Shown here piece by piece: positions 16,367 through 23,728 of a DNA stretch of 34,736 nucleotides; positions within the stretch are counted from its first letter, which is position 1, and each line of letters starts with the position of its first letter. Location of the stretch: positions 1 to 34,736 of the forward strand of contig NZ_JBEFDG010000051.1 of NCBI RefSeq assembly GCF_040137905.1, read 5' to 3'. The notes under the pieces were generated by a model, which did not search any database, had not been told where the DNA came from, and saw only the letters and a program-made list of their open reading frames with translations. The translations under genes were made by a program, and so were the position numbers. This DNA is from Corticimicrobacter sp040137905. Lineage in GTDB: Bacteria > Pseudomonadota > Gammaproteobacteria > Burkholderiales > Burkholderiaceae_B.

Positions 16367-16440
16367 GCGGGTGTAGTTCAATGGTAGAACGGCGGCTTCC
16401 CAAGCCTCAAGCGTGGGTTCGATTCCCATCACCCGCTCCA
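16367..16440 (+). tRNA. tRNA-Gly (anticodon CCC)
   Basis: A 74-base gene with encoded CCA. The acceptor stem GCGGGTG pairs with CACCCGC, followed by discriminator T and CCA. The D arm is GTTC-AATGGTA-GAAC. The anticodon loop TTCCCAA (16397-16403) gives CCC, reading GGG codons. The T arm is GTGGG-TTCGATT-CCCAT. The overall sequence is very close to E. coli glyU. One anticodon-stem pair is a C-T mismatch (16393 with 16407). It stands alone between two protein genes. Confidence 0.97.
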
Positions 16441-16496
16441 GTCAAGCCTCATGTCCAGATCGTCACGCCACAAGGCTACGGAAAAGGTTGAGCCCC

Positions 16497-16835
16497 ATGC
16501 GAGCTTGTGTTCTTGCTGGCGTTGCTGCCGCCTTGATTCTGGCGGGCATCGATGTCTATATCTTTCTTTCCAGAACCGATGAGATGGCCGCTGTGAGCGT
16601 GCCCCGGTTGTTTTTCTCTATTGTTTTCCAGGCCGTTGGGGTGGCCGGCATTGTGTCGATGACGCTTCCCGGACAGGCTCCCTGGCGCAGATTTCTGGAA
16701 GATACCCACAAGGCGCTGCCATGGATCATGGCCGCAGGGGGTGTGCTGTTTGGCCTGGCGTTGGCGGTTGGGGCGCTGCATTACAGTAATTGCGCGCGCT
16801 GGGATTTCAATCGCGGCGTCATGTGCAGCGAATAG
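16497..16835 (+). CDS. Small inner-membrane protein, function unknown
   Basis: A 112-residue hydrophobic protein with three predicted membrane segments: about residues 2-22 (ending in GIDVYIFLS), 38-55 (FFSIVFQAVGVAGIVSM) and 74-95 (LPWIMAAGGVLFGLALAVGAL). It ends in a short polar tail with two cysteines. The ATG at 16497 begins the first membrane segment; a longer frame from 16413 would read through the tRNA and is rejected. AAGG lies a little far upstream. I do not recognise the family. The gene is convergent with the unknown gene at 16857. Confidence 0.6.
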   Translation: MRACVLAGVAAALILAGIDVYIFLSRTDEMAAVSVPRLFFSIVFQAVGVAGIVSMTLPGQAPWRRFLEDTHKALPWIMAAGGVLFGLALAVGALHYSNCARWDFNRGVMCSE

Positions 16836-16856
16836 TGTTTCGACCGTCACCCGCCT

Positions 16857-17537
16857 TCACTCCCTCAACCCCCTGATCATGCCACGCGCCCGTCCTCCCG
16901 CCTTGGCGGCCTGCGGATGCGGATGCTGTGCGCAAGTCTGCGCAACCTCGGCCAGTGCCTTGTGCGGCCGTCTGCAGATTTCCAGCGCTATCGCTTCTGC
17001 AATATAAAAATCTTCGTGGCTGGCCAGTTGGTGCAGCAAGGCAAGATCGGTCAGATCAAGCGAGGGGATCAGCGCCGGCACCCGCACATCGGCATCGGCT
17101 TCCTCCAGCATCGTCAGGATCCAGTGGCCCAGCGCATGCTGGTCTTCGGCAATGGGCGATAACTCAGGGTGCCGGTCTTCCAGAATCTGGTGTTCTGCTC
17201 TGGCCGCGATGGCGGCCGACAGAAAGTCGGACAGTGATGCATATACGATGCGGCTTGCGCCATCATGGGAGAGCCAGCAGATTGCGCCGCGCAGCGGTCC
17301 GGTCGAGACATACAGGTGGTGATTGCTGGTCTGGACATCGTCCAGGATAAGGCCGCCGAGCTGTCGCATGAGCGGATGAAAATGCATCTGCTGCGACAGG
17401 TGCTGTGCTTCTGCCCAGGTTAGTAACTGCTGCGAGTGATCTTGCGGCAGGTGCAGGCTGGCGTGCTCGACCTCTTCGAAATAACGTGTCAGATCGGTCG
17501 GCTCGGTGTGGCCTGGCAGGGTGTCGGAAAAAGTCAT
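16857..17537 (-). CDS. Unknown protein, third gene of the alkB-ogt operon
   Basis: A soluble 226-residue protein that I do not firmly recognise. The middle part (about residues 60-112) reads LGGLILDDVQTSNHHLYV, then GPLRGAICWLSHDGASR, then SLSDFLSAA. That resembles SMI1/KNR4 (SUKH)-type domains only loosely. The C-terminal part (about 150-205) is helical with a HEAT-like look. The ATG at 17537 was chosen because it overlaps the ogt stop as ATGA; the TTG at 17549 is less likely. Translational coupling to ogt and the upstream SOS-type box suggest it is made during DNA damage. A SUKH-like fold would instead hint at an immunity-type role; neither is established. Confidence 0.7.
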   Translation of the reverse strand: MTFSDTLPGHTEPTDLTRYFEEVEHASLHLPQDHSQQLLTWAEAQHLSQQMHFHPLMRQLGGLILDDVQTSNHHLYVSTGPLRGAICWLSHDGASRIVYASLSDFLSAAIAARAEHQILEDRHPELSPIAEDQHALGHWILTMLEEADADVRVPALIPSLDLTDLALLHQLASHEDFYIAEAIALEICRRPHKALAEVAQTCAQHPHPQAAKAGGRARGMIRGLRE

Positions 17538-18085
17538 GGTGTGTCCCAAAGAGATGCTTGTCCTCCCGCCGCCTGTGCGCCCTCATGCGCCAGTAGCCAG
17601 GCCTTGCGTGGCAGGCCGCCACCATAACCTGTCAGTGTGTGATTCGCACCGATAACCCGGTGGCAGGGCACGACGATGCTGATCGGATTGGCACCGTTGG
17701 CCAGCCCGACGGCGCGGACAGCCTTGGGACGGCCGATGCGCTCGGCCAGGGTACGGTAGCTGATCGTGGTGCCGCACGGAATGGTCCGCAATATGGTCCA
17801 GACCTGGCGCTGGAAGTCGGTGCCGCCGGTGGCAATATCCAGATGGTCGATGGCATCGAGACGCCCCTCGAAATAGGCCCTCAGGGCCAGGGTGGCGGTA
17901 CTGTCCTGCGTGCTGTCGCGCAATGTCAGGTCTAGGCGGGGATTCTGGCGGCGCAGCAATTGGCGCAGGCTGTCTTCGTGGTCGAACCAGTCCAGCGCCC
18001 GCAGTCGGTCCTGTTCGTCGGTGACGATCAGCATCTCGCCAAGCGGCGAGGGCTGGCGTTGCAGCAGGAATGTAGTGGCAGTCAT
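17534..18085 (-). CDS. ogt: Methylated-DNA-protein-cysteine methyltransferase (Ogt)
   Basis: A suicide DNA repair protein that moves the alkyl group from O6-alkylguanine (and O4-alkylthymine) to its own cysteine. The 183-residue length fits stand-alone Ogt. The active site PCHRVIG has Cys141. Preceding conserved blocks are FQRQVW, IPCGTTISY, and RAVGLANGANPI; TGYGGGLPRKAWLL follows. It starts 4 bases after alkB and overlaps the next gene by ATGA, so the three form one operon. There is no Ada regulatory domain, so control probably comes from the shared upstream region. Confidence 0.95.
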   Translation of the reverse strand: MTATTFLLQRQPSPLGEMLIVTDEQDRLRALDWFDHEDSLRQLLRRQNPRLDLTLRDSTQDSTATLALRAYFEGRLDAIDHLDIATGGTDFQRQVWTILRTIPCGTTISYRTLAERIGRPKAVRAVGLANGANPISIVVPCHRVIGANHTLTGYGGGLPRKAWLLAHEGAQAAGGQASLWDTP

Positions 18086-18089
18086 GGCC

Positions 18090-18740
18090 TCAGCTTGCCT
18101 TGCGGAATGTCAGGTTGATGCGCTGCGCGCCCAGTACCGGATGGGGATGGTGCGGCAGCGGCATGATGCCATGGTAGCGCAGTCGGTCGGGGCCGCCCCA
18201 CACGGCCACGTCGCCATGATGCAGCGGCACATGGGCGGTACGCTCGGCGCGTTGCAGGCCACCGAACAGGAAGGTGGCGCTCATGCCCAGCGACACGGAG
18301 ACAATCGGGGCCCGCAGGTCGCGCTCATCCCTGTCCTGGTGCAGCGACATCCGGGCACCCGGCAGGTAGCGGTTGATGAGGCAGGCATCCGGCTCGAAGC
18401 CGGGAAAACCGGCGGCGTCGGCCGCATTGCAGGCCAGTTGCCGCAGCGCGGGTGGCATGGCGGGCCAGGGACGGCGGGTATCGGGATGGACGCAGCTGTA
18501 GCGATAGCCATATCGATCCGATGTCCAGCCTAGGGGGCCACAACTGGTGAGCATGACCGACATAGGGCGGCCACCCGGCGTGTTGATGCGGCGGAAAGGC
18601 GCTTCAGCCTCGATAGAGGCCAGTGCCGACAGCAACCCGTCTTCGCCCGCGAGTGCAAAACCACGCAGGATGCAGGCACCGGGGCCGATACGCTCGAATT
18701 CGCCGGGAGCGGCATCGCGAAACAGGTCCAGGGTTGTCAT
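18090..18740 (-). CDS. alkB: DNA oxidative demethylase AlkB
   Basis: A 2-oxoglutarate/Fe(II) dioxygenase that reverses 1-methyladenine and 3-methylcytosine lesions. At 216 residues it matches E. coli AlkB exactly in length. The iron ligands are His134 and Asp136 (LHQDRDE) and His190 (RYHGI). The 2-oxoglutarate arginines are Arg207 and Arg213 (QRINLTFR). The substrate-loop segment TSDRYGYRYS is also typical. It heads the alkB-ogt-unknown operon. Upstream, a perfect CTGT-N8-ACAG box (18797-18812) suggests LexA control, whereas E. coli alkB is under Ada. Confidence 0.96.
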   Translation of the reverse strand: MTTLDLFRDAAPGEFERIGPGACILRGFALAGEDGLLSALASIEAEAPFRRINTPGGRPMSVMLTSCGPLGWTSDRYGYRYSCVHPDTRRPWPAMPPALRQLACNAADAAGFPGFEPDACLINRYLPGARMSLHQDRDERDLRAPIVSVSLGMSATFLFGGLQRAERTAHVPLHHGDVAVWGGPDRLRYHGIMPLPHHPHPVLGAQRINLTFRKAS

Positions 18741-18775
18741 GGGCGCAGGGTGATCACAATGGGAATCAGATGACA

Positions 18776-18826
18776 GGAATGGAATTGCATGAAAGGCTGT
18801 GTTTATGAACAGTGTAATTCCATTCC
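18776..18826. repeat. 11-bp inverted repeat flanking the LexA-type box
   Basis: GGAATGGAATT at 18776-18786 is the perfect reverse complement of AATTCCATTCC at 18816-18826. The arm centres are 40 bases apart, close to four helical turns, and they bracket the SOS-type box. Allowing one mismatch, each arm extends to 14 bases. It could bind a second regulator at two sites or extrude as a cruciform. The 29-base gap makes it an unlikely terminator, and no T tract follows. Confidence 0.55.
18797..18812. promoter_or_regulatory. LexA (SOS) box between alkB and the DUF333 lipoprotein
   Basis: CTGTGTTTATGAACAG has perfect CTGT and ACAG arms with the 8-base spacing of the LexA box used in gamma- and betaproteobacteria. 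It lies 57 bases from the alkB start and 66 from the lipoprotein start. On the lipoprotein side it overlaps the proposed -35 element. On the alkB side it would fall in the spacer of a TTACAC-N17-TTTCAT promoter. A repressor bound here could close both. Confidence 0.6.
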
Positions 18827-18835
18827 AGCTATGAT
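18806..18835 (+). promoter_or_regulatory. Probable promoter of the DUF333 lipoprotein gene
   Basis: TGAACA (18806-18811) and TATGAT (18830-18835) are separated by 18 bases. They match the sigma-70 -35 and -10 consensus at 4/6 and 5/6 positions. The -35 overlaps the LexA-type box. Confidence 0.4.
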
Positions 18836-18877
18836 CGTATTTCCATCCTGGATATCCGGATCAAAAGGAGTCGACTC

Positions 18878-19168
18878 ATGAACCCTCGTACATCCCGCCA
18901 TTCCCGATCCCTGGGCCTGCTGGCCGTCTCCATGGCGGCAGGCCTGTCGGCCTGCGCAGTCGAGCCGCCGCAACGGGAAGCGCCACCTATGATCGGCATG
19001 GCCAATCCTGCGTCGGTCTATTGCATCGAGCAGGGCGGCAAGATCGAGATCCTCAAGGGCGAGGATGGTGGCGAGTACGGTGTATGCCACCTGCCCGACG
19101 GGACGGAAATCGAGGAGTGGACACTGTTCTACCGCGACCATCCCCGGCAGGGCAGCGCCACCCGCTGA
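18878..19168 (+). CDS. DUF333 family small lipoprotein
   Basis: A 96-residue lipoprotein precursor. The signal peptide ends in the lipobox LSAC, with lipidated Cys26. The mature part carries the DUF333 pattern NPASVYCIEQGGKIEI, then GVCHLPDGTEIEEW, with two cysteines that may pair. Family members are often annotated as putative hemolysin, but that activity is not established. AAAAGGAG gives a strong ribosome binding site. It is divergent from alkB and shares with it a region holding a LexA-type box, so induction by DNA damage is possible. Confidence 0.88.
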   Translation: MNPRTSRHSRSLGLLAVSMAAGLSACAVEPPQREAPPMIGMANPASVYCIEQGGKIEILKGEDGGEYGVCHLPDGTEIEEWTLFYRDHPRQGSATR

Positions 19169-19220
19169 TCAGGGCCGATGCCAGTAGACGATACCAAGAC
19201 AGAGAAAGAGATAGACGACG

Positions 19221-19808
19221 ATGCATGAACATATTGCAGCAGTGCCCTTGGACAAGGCGTTTCGCCTGCTCAACCATGGGCCGACCATCCTGGTTTCCGC
19301 ACGCCATGACGGGGTGGATGATGTCATGGCGGCGTCCTGGGCCTGCGCGCTTGATTTTGATCCGCCCAAGCTCACGATCGTGCTCGACAAGATCGCCAGG
19401 ACGCGGGATCTGGTCGAGCAAAGTGGTTGCTTCGTGATCCAGGTGCCGACGGTGGCACAACTGGAACTGACTTACCAGGTCGGTCATCGCAGCCTGCACA
19501 CGGCACCGGACAAGCTGGTGCGCAGCGGTGTCGAACTGTTCGGGATCGATGGGCAGGCGTTGCCGTTCGTGGCGGGGTGTTCGGCCTGGCTGGCTTGCCG
19601 GCTGATTCCCGAGCCGCACAACCAGCAGACCTACGATCTGTTCATTGCCGAAGTCGTAGGAGCCTGGGCGGATACGCGGGTGTTCCGCGACGGGCACTGG
19701 CACTTCGAGCGTGCCGATCCGGCATTGCGCAGCCTGCACTACATTGCCGGTGGCCGTTTCTATGCGATCGGTGAGGCGCTGGACGCAGATACACATACGC
19801 AGGGTTGA
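19221..19808 (+). CDS. Flavin reductase-like FMN-binding split-barrel protein
   Basis: A 195-residue protein of the flavin reductase/flavoredoxin family. The opening PTILVSARHDGVDDVMAASW and the following DFDPPKLTIVLDKIARTRDLVE are the typical FMN-pocket strands. CFVIQVPTVAQ and the later SAWLACRLIPEP also fit. Such proteins reduce flavins with NAD(P)H or act as FMN electron carriers; the partner here is unknown. It starts 52 bases after the lipoprotein and stops 4 bases before the metallophosphoesterase, so the latter is probably co-transcribed. Confidence 0.85.
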   Translation: MHEHIAAVPLDKAFRLLNHGPTILVSARHDGVDDVMAASWACALDFDPPKLTIVLDKIARTRDLVEQSGCFVIQVPTVAQLELTYQVGHRSLHTAPDKLVRSGVELFGIDGQALPFVAGCSAWLACRLIPEPHNQQTYDLFIAEVVGAWADTRVFRDGHWHFERADPALRSLHYIAGGRFYAIGEALDADTHTQG

Positions 19809-19812
19809 TGCC

Positions 19813-20949
19813 ATGTTTCATGTTGTCAGTGGTTTGATTGCCCTGTATGTCATCTGGCGTTTTGTCTTGCCCTTGCCCTGGCAGCGACCAGGCAAGGTTG
19901 TTCTTGCTGGCGTGCTGTTGCTGGTGGCCGAGCATCACCTGGTGACCCGGACATTTTTCGGCACCATGTCGTCTCCCGAAGTGCCGGCTACGGTCTTGTT
20001 GGTGCTGGGCTGGGCATTCGGCACGCTGATCCTGCTGGCTGCACTGCTGTTGCTGAGGGATGTGCTGGGCTGGGTGACAAGGCCACTTTCCCGGCGGGTG
20101 TCAGACACGCTGTTCGGTAGCGGGGGGCTGCGGCTGGTGCTGGCGGTGACTTCGGCCGTACTGGCCGGCGTCGGTGTCTGGCAGGCCGTGCGTGTGCCGG
20201 AGGTGCGCACGGTGGAAATCGAATTGCCTGGGCTGCCGACCGCGCTGGACGGGTTTACGGTCGTGCAACTGACTGACCTGCACGCCAGTCGCCTGCTGCA
20301 GCGGCCCTGGATGGAGGCTGTGGTGGCGCGGACCAATGCGCTGTCTCCCGACCTGACGCTGGTGACCGGGGATCTGGTTGATGGCACGCCCGAGGCACGT
20401 GCCGACGACGTGCGCCCGTTGGCGCAGCTGCAGGCGCGCCACGGTGTCTTCGCCATTCCGGGCAATCATGAGTACTACGCCGAGTACCAGGGCTGGATGG
20501 CAGCATTTGAACGGCTCGGATTGCGCATGCTACCCAATGCGCATGTCGTGCTGCCGGTGGGCGACAGCACACTGGTGGTGGCGGGAGTGACTGATCCGGT
20601 TGCGGCCCAGTTCGGATTGCCAGAACCTGATATCGGGGCGGCGCTGGCCGGTGTCCCCGAGACAGATGCCGTGATCCTGATGAGTCACCGGCCTGTCGGG
20701 GCGGATGCCTACGCGCAGGCCGGCGCGGATCTGCAACTGTCGGGACATACCCATGGCGGGCAGGTGCTGGGCCTGCATCTGGCCACGCAACTGGCCAACG
20801 AGGGCTATGTGTCGGGTCTGTACCGGGTCGGGGCGATGCAACTTTATGTGAGCAACGGTGCAGGCCTGTGGAATGGTTTTCCGATCCGGCTGGGACGGCC
20901 TTCGGAGATCACACGCTTGGTCTTGCGGTCGATGCCGGTTGGTGAGTGA
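19813..20949 (+). CDS. Membrane-anchored metallophosphoesterase (YaeI-like)
   Basis: A 378-residue protein with four hydrophobic N-terminal segments (about residues 4-20, 28-44, 59-81 and 107-123) and a calcineurin-type phosphoesterase domain. Metal-site motifs in order: LTDLHAS (Asp155, His157), VTGDLVDG (Asp187), GNHEYY (Asn218, His219), MSHRP (His292) and GHTHGG (His312, His314). This layout matches YaeI/YkoQ-type phosphodiesterases, some of which act on lipid or nucleotide phosphates. The natural substrate is not inferable. The ATG at 19813 is 4 bases after the flavin reductase stop. Confidence 0.88.
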   Translation: MFHVVSGLIALYVIWRFVLPLPWQRPGKVVLAGVLLLVAEHHLVTRTFFGTMSSPEVPATVLLVLGWAFGTLILLAALLLLRDVLGWVTRPLSRRVSDTLFGSGGLRLVLAVTSAVLAGVGVWQAVRVPEVRTVEIELPGLPTALDGFTVVQLTDLHASRLLQRPWMEAVVARTNALSPDLTLVTGDLVDGTPEARADDVRPLAQLQARHGVFAIPGNHEYYAEYQGWMAAFERLGLRMLPNAHVVLPVGDSTLVVAGVTDPVAAQFGLPEPDIGAALAGVPETDAVILMSHRPVGADAYAQAGADLQLSGHTHGGQVLGLHLATQLANEGYVSGLYRVGAMQLYVSNGAGLWNGFPIRLGRPSEITRLVLRSMPVGE

Positions 20950-21077
20950 TGCTGCTGGATCGTGGAAAATCTGGTTTCTTTTTGTTTCAAAAGGGAGGGG
21001 GACTGCTGACCTTCGTCATGTCGCAGACGTGTTTGGAGGATTAAAGTAGTCTTGCAACTCATATAAAGGACTGCAAC

Positions 21078-22469
21078 ATGACTTACGCAAGCATCAATCC
21101 CTACACTGGCGAAACCATCAAGACGTTCCCCGATGCAACCGATGCATCGGTCGATGGTGCCATTGACCAGGCACACAAGGCTTTTCTGGCGTGGCGTGAG
21201 ACATCGTTCGCCGAGCGTGGGCGCATCCTGCAGCGGGCAGCCGACCTGCTGCGCCGCGATGCCAAGCACTATGCCAAGCTGCTGACCATGGAAATGGGCA
21301 AGCTGTATACCGAGGCACAGGGCGAGGTTGAACTGTCGGCCAAGATTCTCGAATATTACGTCCGCAACGCCGAGAAACTGCTCGAGCCCGAAAAACTGCC
21401 GGTGCTGGATCCGGAAGAAGGCGAAGCCGTGCTGGTGCATGAGCCGCTGGGCGTCATCCTCGCCATCGAACCCTGGAATTTCCCCTATTACCAGATCGCC
21501 CGCATCCTGGCCCCGCAACTGTCTGCCGGCAATACGCTGCTGCTCAAGCACGCCTCCAACGTGCCGCAGAGCGCTGCTGCCTTCGAGGGCCTGATGCGTG
21601 AGGCCGGCCTGCCGGAAGGGGCCTTCATCAACCTGTATGCCACGCGCAGCCATATCGAGCGCATCATCAATGATCCGCGCGTGCATGGTGTGGCCCTGAC
21701 CGGCTCCGAAGGCGCGGGTGCCATCGTGGCAGCGCAGGCTGGCAAGGCGCTCAAGAAATCGACCATGGAACTGGGCGGTGCCGATGCCTTCATCGTGCTG
21801 GCCGATGCCGATCTGGACAAGGCCGTCAAATGGGCCGTGTTCGGTCGCCACTGGAACGGTGGCCAGGTGTGCTGCTCGTCCAAGCGCATGATCATCGTCG
21901 ATGAACTCTACGATGCCTTCCTCGAGCGCTACCGTGCTGGTGTGGCAGGCCTGGTGGCGGGCGACCCGTTTGATGCCGCCACCACGCTGGCACCGCTGTC
22001 CTCGCAGAGTGCTGCCGACGAAGTGCGTGAAAAAATCGAGGAAGCCATCAAGCTGGGTGCCAAGGCCGAGGCCGTCGGCCCGGCCGTGCCGGCGCAGGGT
22101 GCTTTCGTGCAGCCGACCATCCTGACCGACCTGGCCGAAGACAATCCTGCCCGCTACTGGGAATTCTTCGGCCCTGTGTCGATGCTGTTCCGCGCCAAGG
22201 ACGAAGATGATGCCGTGCGCATCGCCAATGATTCGCCGTTTGGCCTGGGTGGTTCGGTCTTCACCACCGATATCGAAAACGGCAAGAAGGTGGCACAGCG
22301 CGTGTCGACCGGGATGGTGTTCATCAACCACCCGACCAAGGTCGAGGCCGACCTGCCGTTCGGCGGCATCCGCCGCTCCGGCTATGGTCGCGAGTTGCTG
22401 GGCCTGGGCCTCAAGGAGTTCGTCAACCACAAGCTGATCGACGTGGTGGATATCGATGCTCATTTCTGA
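21078..22469 (+). CDS. sad: NAD(P)-dependent succinate-semialdehyde dehydrogenase-type enzyme
   Basis: A 463-residue aldehyde dehydrogenase closest in style to the short Sad/YneI and GabD-like succinate-semialdehyde dehydrogenases, which make succinate from the 4-aminobutyrate pathway. Visible residues are Asn134 in EPWNFP, the cofactor motif TGSEGAGA, Glu231 in MELGGADAF, and catalytic Cys265 in GGQVCCSSKR. The end NHPTKVEADLPFGGIRRSGYGRE is typical of this subfamily. The start is preceded by AAAGGA. The alcohol dehydrogenase gene lies 163 bases downstream in the same direction; a shared aldehyde/alcohol pathway is possible but unproven. The symbol is a family-level guess. Confidence 0.85.
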   Translation: MTYASINPYTGETIKTFPDATDASVDGAIDQAHKAFLAWRETSFAERGRILQRAADLLRRDAKHYAKLLTMEMGKLYTEAQGEVELSAKILEYYVRNAEKLLEPEKLPVLDPEEGEAVLVHEPLGVILAIEPWNFPYYQIARILAPQLSAGNTLLLKHASNVPQSAAAFEGLMREAGLPEGAFINLYATRSHIERIINDPRVHGVALTGSEGAGAIVAAQAGKALKKSTMELGGADAFIVLADADLDKAVKWAVFGRHWNGGQVCCSSKRMIIVDELYDAFLERYRAGVAGLVAGDPFDAATTLAPLSSQSAADEVREKIEEAIKLGAKAEAVGPAVPAQGAFVQPTILTDLAEDNPARYWEFFGPVSMLFRAKDEDDAVRIANDSPFGLGGSVFTTDIENGKKVAQRVSTGMVFINHPTKVEADLPFGGIRRSGYGRELLGLGLKEFVNHKLIDVVDIDAHF

Positions 22470-22575
22470 TTAACGAACGGATGATAAGCCCGGTCGATTG
22501 ATCTGTTCCCGAAGTTGAACGTTGAATCCGACATTTTGGGACAGTTCATATAAGATACCGGGCTGTTTTTCAGAG

Positions 22576-22620
22576 CGGGCGGATGTGTACTATATGGGCA
22601 CATCCGCCCGTTTACTTTTT
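22576..22620 (+). terminator. Strong hairpin with T-rich tail in the leader of the alcohol dehydrogenase
   Basis: CGGGCGGATGTG (22576-22587) pairs perfectly with CACATCCGCCCG (22599-22610). The loop is 11 bases, and TTTACTTTTT follows (22611-22620). This has the form of an intrinsic terminator. It lies only 12 bases before the start codon of the next gene, leaving no room for a separate promoter after it. It therefore either ends the upstream transcript or acts as an attenuator for the alcohol dehydrogenase. A possible promoter for the latter (CCGACA 22528-22533, TAAGAT 22551-22556) is upstream of the hairpin. Confidence 0.6.
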
Positions 22621-22632
22621 ACAAGGATCATC

Positions 22633-23679
22633 ATGCAAACCATCGGTTATGCCGCGCAGGGCCCCGACTCCGCCCTGGCTCCCCATGTATTCGAACGCCG
22701 CGAACTGCGTGCCCATGATGTGGCGCTTGAGGTGCAGTATTGCGGCGTCTGTCACTCCGACCTGCACACGGCCCGCAATGACTGGGGCTGGACCCTGTAT
22801 CCGGTCGTGCCCGGCCACGAGATCGTGGGGCGTGTCACGGCAGTGGGTTCTGCCGTCAAGCGCTACAAGGTGGGCGATAAAGTCGCCGTGGGCTGCATGG
22901 TGGACTCCTGCCGGGAATGCGATCAGTGCGAGCATGGCGAGGAGCAGTACTGCCGCGAAGGCATGACCGGCACCTACTCCAGCCCGGATCGGGTCACCGG
23001 CGAGGCGACCCAGGGCGGCTATTCCAAGCATCTGGTGGTGCGCGAAGAGTTTGTGCTGTCGGTGCCCGATGGCCTGGACCTGTCGCGTGTGGCACCGCTG
23101 CTGTGCGCCGGCATCACGACCTATTCTCCGCTGCGTACCTGGAACGTCGGGCCGGGCAGCCGCGTGGCGGTGGTCGGGCTGGGCGGGCTGGGCCACATGG
23201 CCGTCAAGCTGGCGGTGGGCATGGGCGCGCAGGTGACCGTATTGGGTCGTACCGATGCCAAGGCGGCCGATGCGAAGGCGCTGGGGGCGCATGCCTTCCT
23301 GGTGTCATCGGATGAAAAGGCCATGGCGGCGGCACAATCCTCGTTCGACCTGATCATCGATACCGTGCCGGTCAAGCACGATCTGAATCCCTACCTGCCG
23401 TTGCTCGATATCGACGGCACCCTGACTCTGGTGGGGCAGATCGGCCCGCTTGATGAGCCGAGCACGGTGCCGCTGGTGCTGGGTCGCCGGCGAGTGGCCG
23501 GTTCGCTGATCGGCGGCATCCGCGAGACGCAGGAGATGCTGGATTTTTGCGCCGAGAAGAATATCCTGCCGGAGTGCGAGATGATCCGCATGGACGAGAT
23601 CAACGAAGCATTCGAGCGCATGGAGCGGTCCGATGTGCGCTACCGCTTCGTGATCGACATGGCCTCATTGCAGGCCTGA
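22633..23679 (+). CDS. Zinc-dependent NAD(P) alcohol dehydrogenase, YahK/CAD-like
   Basis: A 348-residue medium-chain dehydrogenase/reductase of the cinnamyl-alcohol dehydrogenase/YahK group, which mainly reduces aldehydes with NADPH. Catalytic zinc ligands lie in YCGVCHSDLH (Cys40) and PGHE (His62, Glu63). Structural zinc cysteines are 93, 96, 99 and 107. The cofactor motif VVGLGGLGHMAVKLA is present. Length matches YahK. The ATG at 22633 has AAGGA upstream; an open frame continues through the leader hairpin to 22522 but is not believable as protein. It is convergent with glcF, with 49 bases between them. Expression may depend on the leader hairpin. Confidence 0.9.
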   Translation: MQTIGYAAQGPDSALAPHVFERRELRAHDVALEVQYCGVCHSDLHTARNDWGWTLYPVVPGHEIVGRVTAVGSAVKRYKVGDKVAVGCMVDSCRECDQCEHGEEQYCREGMTGTYSSPDRVTGEATQGGYSKHLVVREEFVLSVPDGLDLSRVAPLLCAGITTYSPLRTWNVGPGSRVAVVGLGGLGHMAVKLAVGMGAQVTVLGRTDAKAADAKALGAHAFLVSSDEKAMAAAQSSFDLIIDTVPVKHDLNPYLPLLDIDGTLTLVGQIGPLDEPSTVPLVLGRRRVAGSLIGGIRETQEMLDFCAEKNILPECEMIRMDEINEAFERMERSDVRYRFVIDMASLQA

Positions 23680-23728
23680 CAGGCTCTCTGGTCACATTCA
23701 GGTCTGCTGCGAGGCTGGCGCTGGCCTG

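Noticed and set aside
16367..16440. tRNA-Gly as an integration site for a mobile element
   Set aside because: No integrase, no repeated tRNA 3' end and no foreign-looking block were seen on either side.
16413..16496. A longer start for the small membrane protein
   Set aside because: The frame would begin inside the tRNA gene, and the residues before 16497 are not hydrophobic or conserved-looking.
20844..22463. A 539-codon minus-strand open frame opposite the aldehyde dehydrogenase
   Set aside because: The plus-strand enzyme has all catalytic motifs, and the antisense frame mirrors its codons.
22522..22632. An N-terminal extension of the alcohol dehydrogenase
   Set aside because: The frame is open from a TTG, but it reads through the perfect hairpin and T-rich tail. 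The ATG at 22633 has a good ribosome site and gives the normal family length.
23680..23728. A terminator between the convergent alcohol dehydrogenase and glcF genes
   Set aside because: Only short imperfect GC-rich repeats are present, with no T tract on either strand.
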